A stretch of 64,000 bases of DNA from Bacillus sp. N1-1. Its GTDB lineage: Bacteria; Bacillota; Bacilli; Bacillales; Guptibacillaceae. Positions 9,271 to 16,970 of the stretch are shown here, piece by piece (the stretch's first letter is position 1; every line of letters starts with the position of its first letter). The position numbers and the translations under genes are program-made. The DNA lies in NCBI RefSeq assembly GCF_009818105.1, contig NZ_CP046564.1, positions 1,178,001 through 1,242,000 of the forward strand, read 5' to 3'. The notes under the pieces were generated by a model that was not told the origin of the DNA, did no database searches, and saw only the letters and a program-made list of their open reading frames with translations.

Positions 9271-9783
9271 TTAACTATTCTCGGATTTATTATGATGCAA
9301 TGGTGGCGGGACTAACCATCCTTTTTCTTTATTGAGTTTTAAAGATTTACCACCTAATGTAGCTTTTTGAATGTGAAATTGCCCAAACATCATTGCAATG
9401 TCTTCTCGTATCGATTGACCCATAATTTGGCTACAAGTAACAAGACCTGCTGCAATATCTTTGGAGAGGGAAGCTGCTATCTCAGGGTCTTGAATTCGTG
9501 CACCAGCTGGAATATCTTCCAAGGAAGCCTTTGGACGATCGGGTGGGGTAGGTGGTAAACCAATTCCATTCTCTTTAAGAAGAGTTTCCACCTGTTTCAC
9601 TTCTTGTTGTCCACCAGTGATCGCTTCTTCCAGAAGCTTGTGTAAGTCGCTGTCACCAGTATGATTTAATGAAGTTTGATAACCAGCAACCAATCCCTTT
9701 GTAGTAAGCACAAAAGTCCAGAGACTAAAAACTTCTCCGTAATGCATAGGCTCATCTGTTGGATTTCCACTTAAAATACCCAT
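9271..9783 (-). CDS. DUF3231 family protein, single-domain form
   Basis: A 170-residue protein of the DUF3231 family, found mainly in spore formers and predicted to be a helical, ferritin-like bundle; function is unknown. It shows the family's pattern PMHYGEVFSLWTFVLTTKGLVAGYQTSLNHTGDSDLHKLLEEA and the GIGLPPTPPDRPKA linker. Family members usually have two such domains (about 330 residues, as at 13829), so this is a half-length form. The start is ATG 9783, preceded by TAGGAGG. The frame opens eight codons earlier without a ribosome binding site. It is monocistronic within the AT-rich stretch. Confidence 0.8.
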   Translation of the reverse strand: MGILSGNPTDEPMHYGEVFSLWTFVLTTKGLVAGYQTSLNHTGDSDLHKLLEEAITGGQQEVKQVETLLKENGIGLPPTPPDRPKASLEDIPAGARIQDPEIAASLSKDIAAGLVTCSQIMGQSIREDIAMMFGQFHIQKATLGGKSLKLNKEKGWLVPPPLHHNKSENS

Positions 9784-9982
9784 ACTAATCCTCCTAAATA
9801 AATTCATTTAGTGCCACCTTTCTTTCGAGCACCATTTTATAATTTACAACAGAAGATCTTTTTATTCCGATTTAGGAGAAATAATACTGTTTAATCTTAT
9901 TATTGATAGGATTCTAATACAAAGTTTAGTGAGGTTTTGAGGACTTTCCCTATTTGTTTTCTGGTAATGTGATTAACCATTC

Positions 9983-10615
9983 CTACTGTAAGCGCTTGGG
10001 TGGTTCAATATTGTGAGTTTTTGTAGCTACTTCTGTAAATATATCTTCTTGCTGATTTGAATTTTGAGTTTTAGCATTTGAAGCTATAATAGGGTTTAAT
10101 AATTGAATAATCTGTTGAACACTTTGCTGGAGTTGATCTATTTCTTTTTTTGTTGCTGGTTGTGAATCAGGCTTTAATTCATATCCAACTTGTCCATTCG
10201 GTTCTAGCGTGGCCCATTTAACATTTTCAATTGAAGTTACATTTTGTTGTCTTAATTTCATTTCAAGTTGATCAACGGTGAATCTTAATTTTTTTAAGTT
10301 TTTTTCATTCAATGTTCCATTTTCAACCAATATTTTTGATTTGCCAGTAATAAATTTTTCTATTCCATCAGATTTTAATTGAGCGTATTCCATCACTATT
10401 AAGGTTATTACTAACATCGTTCCCACTGCAAGTGTCGTCCAAATATTTTTTCCTGCTAAAGGTTGTATTAATAATGATCCAATTCCAATCATGATAACTG
10501 TTTGCGCAAGTGTCATTTGAGAAATTGATTTTCTACCAGCAATTCTTAACAAAAGTGTTCCACCAACTACAATTACGATAGCCTTCCAAATCCAGTCTAA
10601 ATCCAATAGTAACAT
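9983..10615 (-). CDS. DUF421/YetF-family membrane protein
   Basis: A 210-residue protein with two or three N-terminal transmembrane helices, then the soluble DUF421 domain (GKSKILVENGTLNEKNLKKLRFTVDQLEMKLRQQNVTSIENVKWATLEPNGQ), then a glutamine-rich tail. YetF-type proteins are abundant in spore formers; some contribute to germinant transport or spore membrane proteins (SpoVA/2Duf-related), but the role here is unknown. The ATG at 10615 directly touches the AGAAAGG ribosome binding site. A TTG three codons in (10606) has better spacing and may be the true start. Confidence 0.82.
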   Translation of the reverse strand: MLLLDLDWIWKAIVIVVGGTLLLRIAGRKSISQMTLAQTVIMIGIGSLLIQPLAGKNIWTTLAVGTMLVITLIVMEYAQLKSDGIEKFITGKSKILVENGTLNEKNLKKLRFTVDQLEMKLRQQNVTSIENVKWATLEPNGQVGYELKPDSQPATKKEIDQLQQSVQQIIQLLNPIIASNAKTQNSNQQEDIFTEVATKTHNIEPPKRLQ

Positions 10616-10998
10616 CCTTTCTATTTTAACTAGCTTTAGTTTATTTAAAGATTAATTATTCTTATTTAGTATTTATGCAGAAGCATATAAGCTGACAATC
10701 CTTGTTCAGGTAGTTAAAGTTTTATGTCTGATACTTCTGTTATATTATCTTCAAGAAACTACCACCATATGTAAAAGTTTAGTATTAATGTATCCAAAGA
10801 GAAATATTTAATTAGTAAACTTTTCTGCTGATTCAACAGTTTATAAGAGGTTAGGCATTTCACTTGGTTATGGAGGCAGTACAAACCACTAAATTTAAGG
10901 TAAAAGCATTTTATACATTTTTTACTTGCTAAATACAATAATAAACTTCTTTTTAATTCTTACCTGCCATATAAATTCAATTAGAAGGAGGGATTAAA
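10616..10998. other. Gap upstream of the DUF2935 gene
   Basis: About 380 AT-rich bases between divergent genes. It presumably holds both promoters, but I see no convincing sigma-A or forespore box, repeat or hairpin. Confidence 0.35.
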
Positions 10999-11808
10999 AT
11001 AAACAATTATAGAACTAGTGCTATTTTTGAACATAAGTTCTGGCTACAAGTACTCGGGGATCATGCTAGATTTATTCGAGATTCGCTTTACCCATCTGAA
11101 AAAGAGAAAATAAAAGAAGCTAAAGAATTTGTATTCATATTCGATAAATACTTAAATGCTGTTCTTGAAGGTGAAATTAACGATTTTTCTCCTTTTTCCC
11201 TTGAAATCGAAGGTGTTGTAAAGAAGCTTCGTGAATACAAGCTATCCCTAATTAGGCATCAACTACAAGGAAAGGTCGGTATTCATCTGCCTCCAACCTT
11301 CATTAACCATATGGTTAATGAATTAGATGAATATGTGCTTGTAATTAACTATTTGAAAAAAGGTCAAATTCCTCCAATCTTTCATGAGCTACATCATCAC
11401 ATGCTTTGGCTCCTTGATGCTAGCGGACATGCGGGCGCCATAAATGACAGTTTAGACGGGGTGGAAAAAAGATTAAAAGAAAAGAGTAGAGAATTTACCA
11501 AACACTTTGAACAATTTTACTTAAAGGCTGTCGAACTTACAGGATACTTACGAACGAATCTACATGAATTCCCTGCTCTTCATCGCTATAATAATGATGT
11601 TGAAGTAGAGATGCGGTTATTTAGAGGATTTCTTCAAGAACTAGAAGAAATGGAGCTAACTGAAAAAGTGTTGAGCACTTTCTCTGGATTAATGGCTGAC
11701 CATATGGCAAGGGAAGAATGCTACTATTTGTATAAATTAGCAGAGTCTACGAAAGGGAATTTTCCAGATTGTGATCCAGGTAAACCTCGGACTGAGGATC
11801 CTTTCTAG
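10999..11808 (+). CDS. DUF2935 family protein with apparent ATA start
   Basis: A 269-residue helical protein of the DUF2935 family (spore formers, function unknown). The N-terminal domain runs from FEHKFWLQVLGDHARFIRDSLYPSEKEK. The second begins around IFHELHHHMLWLLDASGHAGAI, and the protein ends SDCDPGKPR-like (DCDPGKPRTEDPF). No ATG, GTG or TTG exists in frame between a stop at 10972 and the ATG at 11311. However, the family's N-terminal domain is fully encoded upstream of 11311. A perfect AAGGAGGG at 10985-10992 is followed after six bases by ATA, which I take as the start. A shorter product from 11311 would lose 104 residues. Confidence 0.75.
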   Translation: MNNYRTSAIFEHKFWLQVLGDHARFIRDSLYPSEKEKIKEAKEFVFIFDKYLNAVLEGEINDFSPFSLEIEGVVKKLREYKLSLIRHQLQGKVGIHLPPTFINHMVNELDEYVLVINYLKKGQIPPIFHELHHHMLWLLDASGHAGAINDSLDGVEKRLKEKSREFTKHFEQFYLKAVELTGYLRTNLHEFPALHRYNNDVEVEMRLFRGFLQELEEMELTEKVLSTFSGLMADHMAREECYYLYKLAESTKGNFPDCDPGKPRTEDPF

Positions 11809-11832
11809 TATGAAACTTAAAATGATTTTTAT

Positions 11833-11878
11833 AACAAAGAAGGCTATGCTTATAAAAGCAAAAGCCTTCTTTGTTTAG
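11833..11878 (+). terminator. Terminator after the DUF2935 gene
   Basis: AACAAAGAAGGCT pairs perfectly with AGCCTTCTTTGTT around a 17-base loop, followed by TAGTTTTT. Confidence 0.85.
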
Positions 11879-11916
11879 TTTTTGGAGAGATGTTAAGAAC
11901 TTATCTGTAAATTCCT

Positions 11917-11976
11917 AATTTGAACCTTCTACAGGATTATCACCGTTGTATTTCTTCATGTACTCTTCCGCCAAGG
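11917..11976 (-). pseudogene. Tail remnant of a CotF-like spore coat gene
   Basis: On the minus strand this encodes EEYMKKYNGDNPVEGSN and a stop, matching the end of the fragment at 15358-15600 (QEYMKKYNGDNAVEGSS). The core DNA, TTGAACCTTCTACAG... on the plus strand, is nearly identical over about 48 bases with two mismatches. Nothing upstream of the tail is coding, so this is a leftover of a duplicated gene. Confidence 0.7.
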
Positions 11977-12033
11977 AATTTACCAGGCTACGCCTACGCA
12001 TTTACCAATAGAAGTATGCAAACGTTTTGAAGT

Positions 12034-12074
12034 AAAAAAGCCTAATCCTCCTTATCTTTACCGAGGAATTAGGC
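12034..12074 (-). terminator. Terminator for the CBO0543-type gene pair
   Basis: On the minus strand GCCTAATTCCTC pairs with GAGGATTAGGC (one bulge), followed by TTTTTTAC. It lies about 125 bases after the stop at 12201. Confidence 0.65.
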
Positions 12075-12200
12075 ATAGGTTTTCCACAATCGTGCTAATT
12101 ATGGATTATTATTCCTATAGTTTCGTTGTCTTCTTCAAAATAAGCAACTTCGATATATAATAAATTCCATTATCGAATAATATGACAAATAATTATTTCT

Positions 12201-12665
12201 TCAGCATTTCTGCCTTTTATTGTTTAATTTACGAACTAGCTTCAAATTAACTAAAAGAATAAGAAATATAAATGGATATAGTATAGCCGAATACCAAAGT
12301 TTCCAAGTAGTGTAATAAAAGAAGCTTGTTTGTAATGAAATCCACTCAAAAGTTACTGAAAATAAAGACCATACTAATATGTAAAGTGTTTTTGACTTTA
12401 TATTTTTTGTTAAGGGAAAGTAATTTAAGAATAATATGTTTATGGATGGGTAGATAAGAAGTTGTCCCAGAACTCCTAAATAATTAATACCTTCCGTAAT
12501 AAAGCCATACATATTATATTTAATATCTAAAAATGCGTCCACAGTTCTTCCAAAAGATATGGCAAAAAATGAAGTAGCATAAATTTCGATCTTTGTTAAT
12601 CTTTTAGGCATTAGAACCGCTATTATGTTAAATAAAATGAGACATCCAAATATAATAATCACCAA
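12201..12665 (-). CDS. CBO0543-type membrane protein
   Basis: A 154-residue polytopic membrane protein with about five hydrophobic helices, resembling the CBO0543 family common in bacilli; function is unknown. The family-like end FEWISLQTSFFYYTTWKLWYSAILYPF is recognisable and recurs in the next gene as the IEYINSKLGFITYHHGWNIWWSALF segment, so the two are tandem paralogs. The TTG at 12665 or the adjacent GTG may start translation; AAAGGCGG lies 5 or 8 bases upstream. Its start is 34 bases after the upstream paralog's stop, so they are likely co-transcribed. Confidence 0.7.
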   Translation of the reverse strand: MVIIIFGCLILFNIIAVLMPKRLTKIEIYATSFFAISFGRTVDAFLDIKYNMYGFITEGINYLGVLGQLLIYPSINILFLNYFPLTKNIKSKTLYILVWSLFSVTFEWISLQTSFFYYTTWKLWYSAILYPFIFLILLVNLKLVRKLNNKRQKC

Positions 12666-12699
12666 TTATACCGCCTTTGTTTAGCTATAGTTAGTGCCC

Positions 12700-13206
12700 C
12701 TACTTCATCTCATTTATTTTTACATCAAAAATATTCAACAGAGTTATTATAATAACAATTGATATACCCCATGCTAATAATGGTCTTTTTTGATGAATAG
12801 GCAAAATTAAAAATATAATCCCTGTAAATAATGCAGACCACCAAATATTCCAACCATGATGATAAGTGATAAAGCCTAATTTACTATTTATGTACTCAAT
12901 AGATATAAATATTCCAAACCACAACAAAAACCAAAAAAAACGCTTTTTCCATTCTTCAGGAAACCTTCCCAGATAAATTAATACAGTTGCAGAATAAGAA
13001 ACAGTCATAGCTAAAATTGTAATCAGGGTATGATTAGGTAAGATTAAATCATGAAACAGCCACATAGATTCATTATAGAGTAGAAAATTATATAGAAAAT
13101 CTCCGATTATAAAAAAAAGGATTGTTGGATAATAACTTTTCCAGTTTTTCCAATCTCCCCATATAAATCCCGCTATAAGATATAACGTATTAATTAAAAT
13201 GTACAT
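12700..13206 (-). CDS. CBO0543-type membrane protein, paralog
   Basis: A 168-residue membrane protein with five or six hydrophobic segments (MYILINTLYLIAGFIWGDW..., FFWFLLWFGIFISIEYINS, and others). It shares the aromatic motif GFITYHHGWNIWWSALFTG with the gene at 12201, indicating a tandem duplication followed by strong divergence. It is first in the two-gene minus-strand unit. I see no catalytic or ligand motif. Composition is AT-rich like the whole 6.4-15 kb stretch. Confidence 0.7.
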   Translation of the reverse strand: MYILINTLYLIAGFIWGDWKNWKSYYPTILFFIIGDFLYNFLLYNESMWLFHDLILPNHTLITILAMTVSYSATVLIYLGRFPEEWKKRFFWFLLWFGIFISIEYINSKLGFITYHHGWNIWWSALFTGIIFLILPIHQKRPLLAWGISIVIIITLLNIFDVKINEMK

Positions 13207-13787
13207 TTAATCACTCCGTCGGATAGATAGATGTATTATTTATCCTTTCCCAAAAGATACTGTTTTAATATTGACTATAATCGCTTTTATCACCATTTAA
13301 TAAGCTATCTCCAACTACTAATCAGCTTCGTTTAGCTTAAGTACATTTTTTCACAAAGGTTACCTGAACAATGAAAATCTTTGCTGCACAGTATCGGTCT
13401 ACTACGTAATACAATGGTTAATCTATGTAGTGGTAAACAGTCTGTCATTCTGTGGTACACTTCTTGTCATTAGGTGGTAAATACTATATCAGAGGTACTG
13501 ATTTCACCATCCATTTCTTCTTAAATCATAAGGGTTCTACCGTATTCCTTATATTAAGAATATCTTTACATCTCTAGTAAGTCCTATAGTGCCATTTCAC
13601 ATACATCAACACTTAAAGAAAGCCCTGAAACAGGTAGAATAAAATATAACCATTCGGACGAATAGGTTTGGGTTTCAACCCATGATAGATAATAAATTAT
13701 CAATCAAAACGATCTGATTGCTCTTAACTTACGGGAGATCAGTCATTTTTCGTTATTTTTTCGTACTACATTGTGAAAAGATTAAAT
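13207..13787. other. 580-base gap with short tandem repeat
   Basis: No gene is supported. The only structure I see is a 22-bp repeat at 13430-13479. The rest is AT-rich with scattered stops in all frames, compatible with decayed sequence. Confidence 0.4.
13430..13479 (+). repeat. 22-bp tandem repeat, two units plus part
   Basis: GTGGTA recurs at 13430, 13452 and 13474, and GTCATT recurs at the same 22-bp spacing in both complete units. The other unit positions are partly conserved. Confidence 0.6.
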
Positions 13788-13789
13788 GA

Positions 13790-13822
13790 AAGGGAAGGGG
13801 CAAATGGAGCGCCCCTTCCCTT
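13790..13822 (-). terminator. Terminator of the DUF3231 gene
   Basis: AAGGGAAGGGG and CCCCTTCCCTT form a perfect 11-bp stem. Read on the minus strand it is followed by TTCATTT, just beyond the stop at 13829. Confidence 0.8.
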
Positions 13823-13828
13823 ATCATT

Positions 13829-14833
13829 CTATCCTTTCGCCAAATCTTTACGGTTGGGTGCCATTGGTGGCTTCTCTAGCCACCCTTTCTTAATCATCAA
13901 CTCTGAACCCTCTGCAGCATACTCGCCCACTTCCGCCATCATGCGTACATACGCCCCTGCTATATCTCTTCTAGGAGACGCCCCTATACTTGATCCATAA
14001 TAGCCAATTGAAGAGCTGTTTAAAGCTGTAATATGTAGCATCATCAGTTTATCTGAGAATGGAGATACCGTTGACTCGGTTGGCATGGCATCGGATGTAC
14101 TTGGAGTCATTAGATTGCTTTCATCTAGAAATTTAGATACAACCTTACTATGATGGGCTGCTATTTCAGCACCACGGACCATATAATTACGGACCTTCTT
14201 ATCATTGGTTACTTGGCTAAATCCTGTGATTAAGCCCCTCCCTAGGACATTTCGCTGCAGATTAAAAAACAAAAAGGAGGTTTCTACAGTAGATAACGGA
14301 CGTTTCTCCCCCAACCAGCCGGCTAAAAATTGCTTACTATGAATGAATTCGACCTGCTGAGGATACGGGATATATGGAGGACGGATAAAAAGCCCTTTAT
14401 TCTGCATAACTTCCGTTGCTCGGTTAAAAAGTTCTGAAGATGACTGTATGCAGTGCGTATAATAATCTCGAATATCTTTTCTGGCGGAGTTAGATAATGC
14501 GATACTGTAAAGATTTAAACCTATCGCACCCATCTGCTGGATATATAAAAGCATAAATGGGTTTGAAAAAAGACGTGGCGCTTGTAAATTAACATCTTGT
14601 TCACCGAAACCTTGTGGGACAGGAAGCTTTTCTTTATGGAAAATATTCGTTAAAACTTCAATATGATTTTCAGCCAATTCTAACCCATAAGCTAATACAG
14701 CCCCTATATCCTCATCATCCGTTGTTTCTAAGAGATACGATATCGTACATTTTCCAAGCGTATCATTTTGATAAGATCCCCAAATTGATGATAATTCTGC
14801 AGATGTCAAATTTGGGTTATGATTGATTTCCAT
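13829..14833 (-). CDS. DUF3231 family protein, two-domain form
   Basis: A 334-residue protein with two DUF3231 repeats: the first from LTSAELSSIWGSYQNDTLGKCTISYLLETTDDEDI, the second from PLSTVETSFLFFNLQRNVLGRGLITGFSQVTND. Each is predicted to form a helical ferritin-like bundle. The family is restricted largely to spore formers and its biochemical role is unknown. The ATG at 14833 has GGAGGG seven bases upstream; the frame opens 13 codons earlier without a signal. It stands alone between a strong terminator and the decayed region 14.9-15.36 kb. A half-length paralog is at 9271. Confidence 0.85.
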   Translation of the reverse strand: MEINHNPNLTSAELSSIWGSYQNDTLGKCTISYLLETTDDEDIGAVLAYGLELAENHIEVLTNIFHKEKLPVPQGFGEQDVNLQAPRLFSNPFMLLYIQQMGAIGLNLYSIALSNSARKDIRDYYTHCIQSSSELFNRATEVMQNKGLFIRPPYIPYPQQVEFIHSKQFLAGWLGEKRPLSTVETSFLFFNLQRNVLGRGLITGFSQVTNDKKVRNYMVRGAEIAAHHSKVVSKFLDESNLMTPSTSDAMPTESTVSPFSDKLMMLHITALNSSSIGYYGSSIGASPRRDIAGAYVRMMAEVGEYAAEGSELMIKKGWLEKPPMAPNRKDLAKG

Positions 14834-14919
14834 GGGAATCCCTCCGTTCTCAGATACTATAATTTTGCCCAATAAAAGTGGTTTTATGTTTTACTAGTTA
14901 AATAAGGAGAGCACAATCT

Positions 14920-15030
14920 TTATCCAACTTTTATAGTAACAAGCCCAGTCATGTTGTGACCTATCCACATCTTCCTAACGATTACTCTTCCAGCTCCAGG
15001 CAATGGGAGGGCTCTTTCACAGCTAAATAA
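14920..15030 (-). pseudogene. Unidentified C-terminal protein fragment
   Basis: A 36-codon minus-strand frame between two stops. It ends GHNMTGLVTIKVG, a pattern like the last strands of a cupredoxin or similar beta-sandwich, and contains ALPLPGAGRVIVRK. No start or ribosome binding site is present. The family guess is weak. Confidence 0.25.
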
Positions 15031-15229
15031 TTAGGAGACTAATGTGTTTTTTTAATAACATCGATGTTCTCTCTTTTTTTAAAAAAACGTGAGGAAAAAA
15101 GATAAAATTCACATTACTTTTAGGTGCTGATCGATTTGCAACAGCTACAAAAGTAAAAAATATGATTCGATATAATGCTAAATAAAAGGAGCATTTCTTT
15201 TAAGAATATGCTCCACTTTCATTTGAACT

Positions 15230-15258
15230 AGATTGGGATCCAGGTATACCTCGTACAT
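15230..15258 (+). pseudogene. Tail remnant of a second DUF2935 gene
   Basis: AGATTGGGATCCAGGTATAC and the next bases match the 3' end of the intact gene (about 11766-11792) with three mismatches in 27. The match is in the reading frame that gives DxDPGxPRT. Nothing upstream is coding. Confidence 0.6.
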
Positions 15259-15357
15259 ACGGGCTACGCCATTCATTGCTATACTGTAAGCTGTGAGGTC
15301 ATCTGTAATGAATTTAAGGAACTTCTTGAACTCTGACGACCTTCGCTGCACTAGGGA

Positions 15358-15600
15358 TTATTGATATAAATCCTGACTTGAACCTTCTACAGCATTATCA
15401 CCGTTGTATTTCTTCATATACTCTTGAATTCTTGCCTGGTCTTCCGGAACTACTTGATACAAAGAACCTATTTTATCTATTTCTTCCTTAGCAGCTAGAG
15501 TGAGTGGATAGTACCCTTTCGTGACCATATACTGCCACGCTTCATAAGCATGGGAACAGCTCATCATAAAGGCGGTTTGAAGAAAAGAACTTTTGGGAGC
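15358..15600 (-). pseudogene. C-terminal fragment of a CotF-like coat protein
   Basis: The minus-strand frame encodes about 80 residues including LQTAFMMSCSHAYEAWQYMVTKGYYPLTLA. This is the last helices of the CotF-type spore coat fold (pattern HAYExxxYMxxxGYYP). Homology starts abruptly near 15600, beside the 3' end of htrA. No ribosome binding site precedes the internal ATGs, so the N-terminal half appears lost. Its last 20 codons are duplicated at 11917-11976. A very short functional protein from ATG 15567 cannot be excluded. Confidence 0.6.
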
Positions 15601-15613
15601 CCTTTTTTGTTTA

Positions 15614-16795
15614 TTATTCAGTGGTAAATAAATCTTTGGTTTGAAGCGTTAAGGAAGTGGTTTCTTTGCTTCCATTTCGATAATATGTCACCTTTACTTT
15701 TTCACCTGATTTCGTTTGGCGATAAAGATACTCTCGCAAATCAACGCTAGAGCTGATGTTTTGCTCGTCAATCGATACAATCACATCTTTTGCCTTTAGA
15801 CCGGCTTTATCTGCTGGTCCATTGTTCGCTACTTCTCGAATGATAATCCCATTTTTCACGTCTGCTGGGAGGTTAATTCTTTGTTCTAATTGAGCATGTT
15901 GAAATTCAGCGACATTGATTAATGAGATTCCCAGATACGGACGATCTACCTGTCCTTTTTTCTCAAGTTGTTCAATAATTGGAAGTGCTACATTCGAAGG
16001 AATGGCAAAACCAATTCCTTCCACGGACGTTTGAGCAATTTTAGATGAATTGATCCCGATGACCTCTCCATTTGCATTTAATAATGGTCCCCCACTATTC
16101 CCTGGGTTAATAGACGCATCCGTTTGAAGAACGCGTGCTTCCCAATCTGGTTGTTTATCTTTGTTGATGTCGACCGGCATAGATTCATTCACATTTGAAA
16201 TAATACCCTTTGTGACAGAACCTTCAAGAAACCCTAATGGATTTCCAACAGCAATGGCGGTTTGTCCAATCTGTAAATTTGAAGAGTCTCCCAACTTCAC
16301 CGTTTCTTTGACGTTATCACTATCAATACGGAGAACGGCAAGATCTAAAAGAGGGTCACTGCCAAGAAGGGTTGCTTCTTCGGTTTTTCCTCCAGGTAAA
16401 TTCACCTCGATTTTTTCTGCACCTTCTACTACATGGTGGTTTGTTGCAACATACGCGTTTCCATTCTCTTTTTTATAAACAAAACCTGATCCAGTTCCGG
16501 CTTTTTGTAAGGAAGTTTCTCCTTCAAGAAATGGTTGTTCCTTCGATGCTTGCTTATTAACGACGCTCACCACAGCCTCATCAACACGATCAATCAATTG
16601 AGTAATGTCCTGAGCTGAGGAGTCTGATGATGAGGTTTCACTGGCGGATACTTTCGTGGATTGAACGGGTTCTTTTTCATCAAACACGTTTAAAATTCCT
16701 AGTAAAATCAATCCACCTAGTAACACACCAAGAAAACTAGAAGATATCCAGAGAATGAACTGCCTTTTTGCAGGATTGTCTTTTGGGTTTTCCAT
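15614..16795 (-). CDS. htrA: HtrA-type membrane serine protease
   Basis: A 393-residue DegP/HtrA protease. A short cytoplasmic end and one transmembrane helix (about residues 14-36) anchor it. A Ser-rich linker leads to the trypsin-like domain with His121 (TNHHVV), Asp151 (LLDLAVL) and Ser234 (PGNSGGPL). A single PDZ domain (about 290-385) contains GIIIREVANNGPADKAGLKAKDVIVSI. It degrades misfolded exported proteins at the outer face of the membrane. It is divergent from the PBP gene, with 175 bp between starts. In Bacillus, htrA genes are controlled by the CssRS stress system; I could not confidently place a CssR box here. Confidence 0.92.
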   Translation of the reverse strand: MENPKDNPAKRQFILWISSSFLGVLLGGLILLGILNVFDEKEPVQSTKVSASETSSSDSSAQDITQLIDRVDEAVVSVVNKQASKEQPFLEGETSLQKAGTGSGFVYKKENGNAYVATNHHVVEGAEKIEVNLPGGKTEEATLLGSDPLLDLAVLRIDSDNVKETVKLGDSSNLQIGQTAIAVGNPLGFLEGSVTKGIISNVNESMPVDINKDKQPDWEARVLQTDASINPGNSGGPLLNANGEVIGINSSKIAQTSVEGIGFAIPSNVALPIIEQLEKKGQVDRPYLGISLINVAEFQHAQLEQRINLPADVKNGIIIREVANNGPADKAGLKAKDVIVSIDEQNISSSVDLREYLYRQTKSGEKVKVTYYRNGSKETTSLTLQTKDLFTTE

Positions 16796-16970
16796 CGTTA
16801 CTACATCCTTTCTATTGTTACTCTAGACACCATTACCCCATTCTGTCTTAATAGTAACTGTATTAACACATTTGTAATGTTTGTGAAAAACATTGGACAT
16901 TTGTGTAATAAAGAATGATTCATGTTAGGATGAGTTCATTGTTAAAACTGTAGTAAAGGGGAAGGTCGTT

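Larger units (their letters stand above)
14834..15357. other. Gap containing gene remnants
   Basis: No intact gene. It holds a short open minus-strand fragment at 14920-15030 and the tail of a second DUF2935 copy at 15230-15258, each listed separately. The rest is unassigned. Confidence 0.5.
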
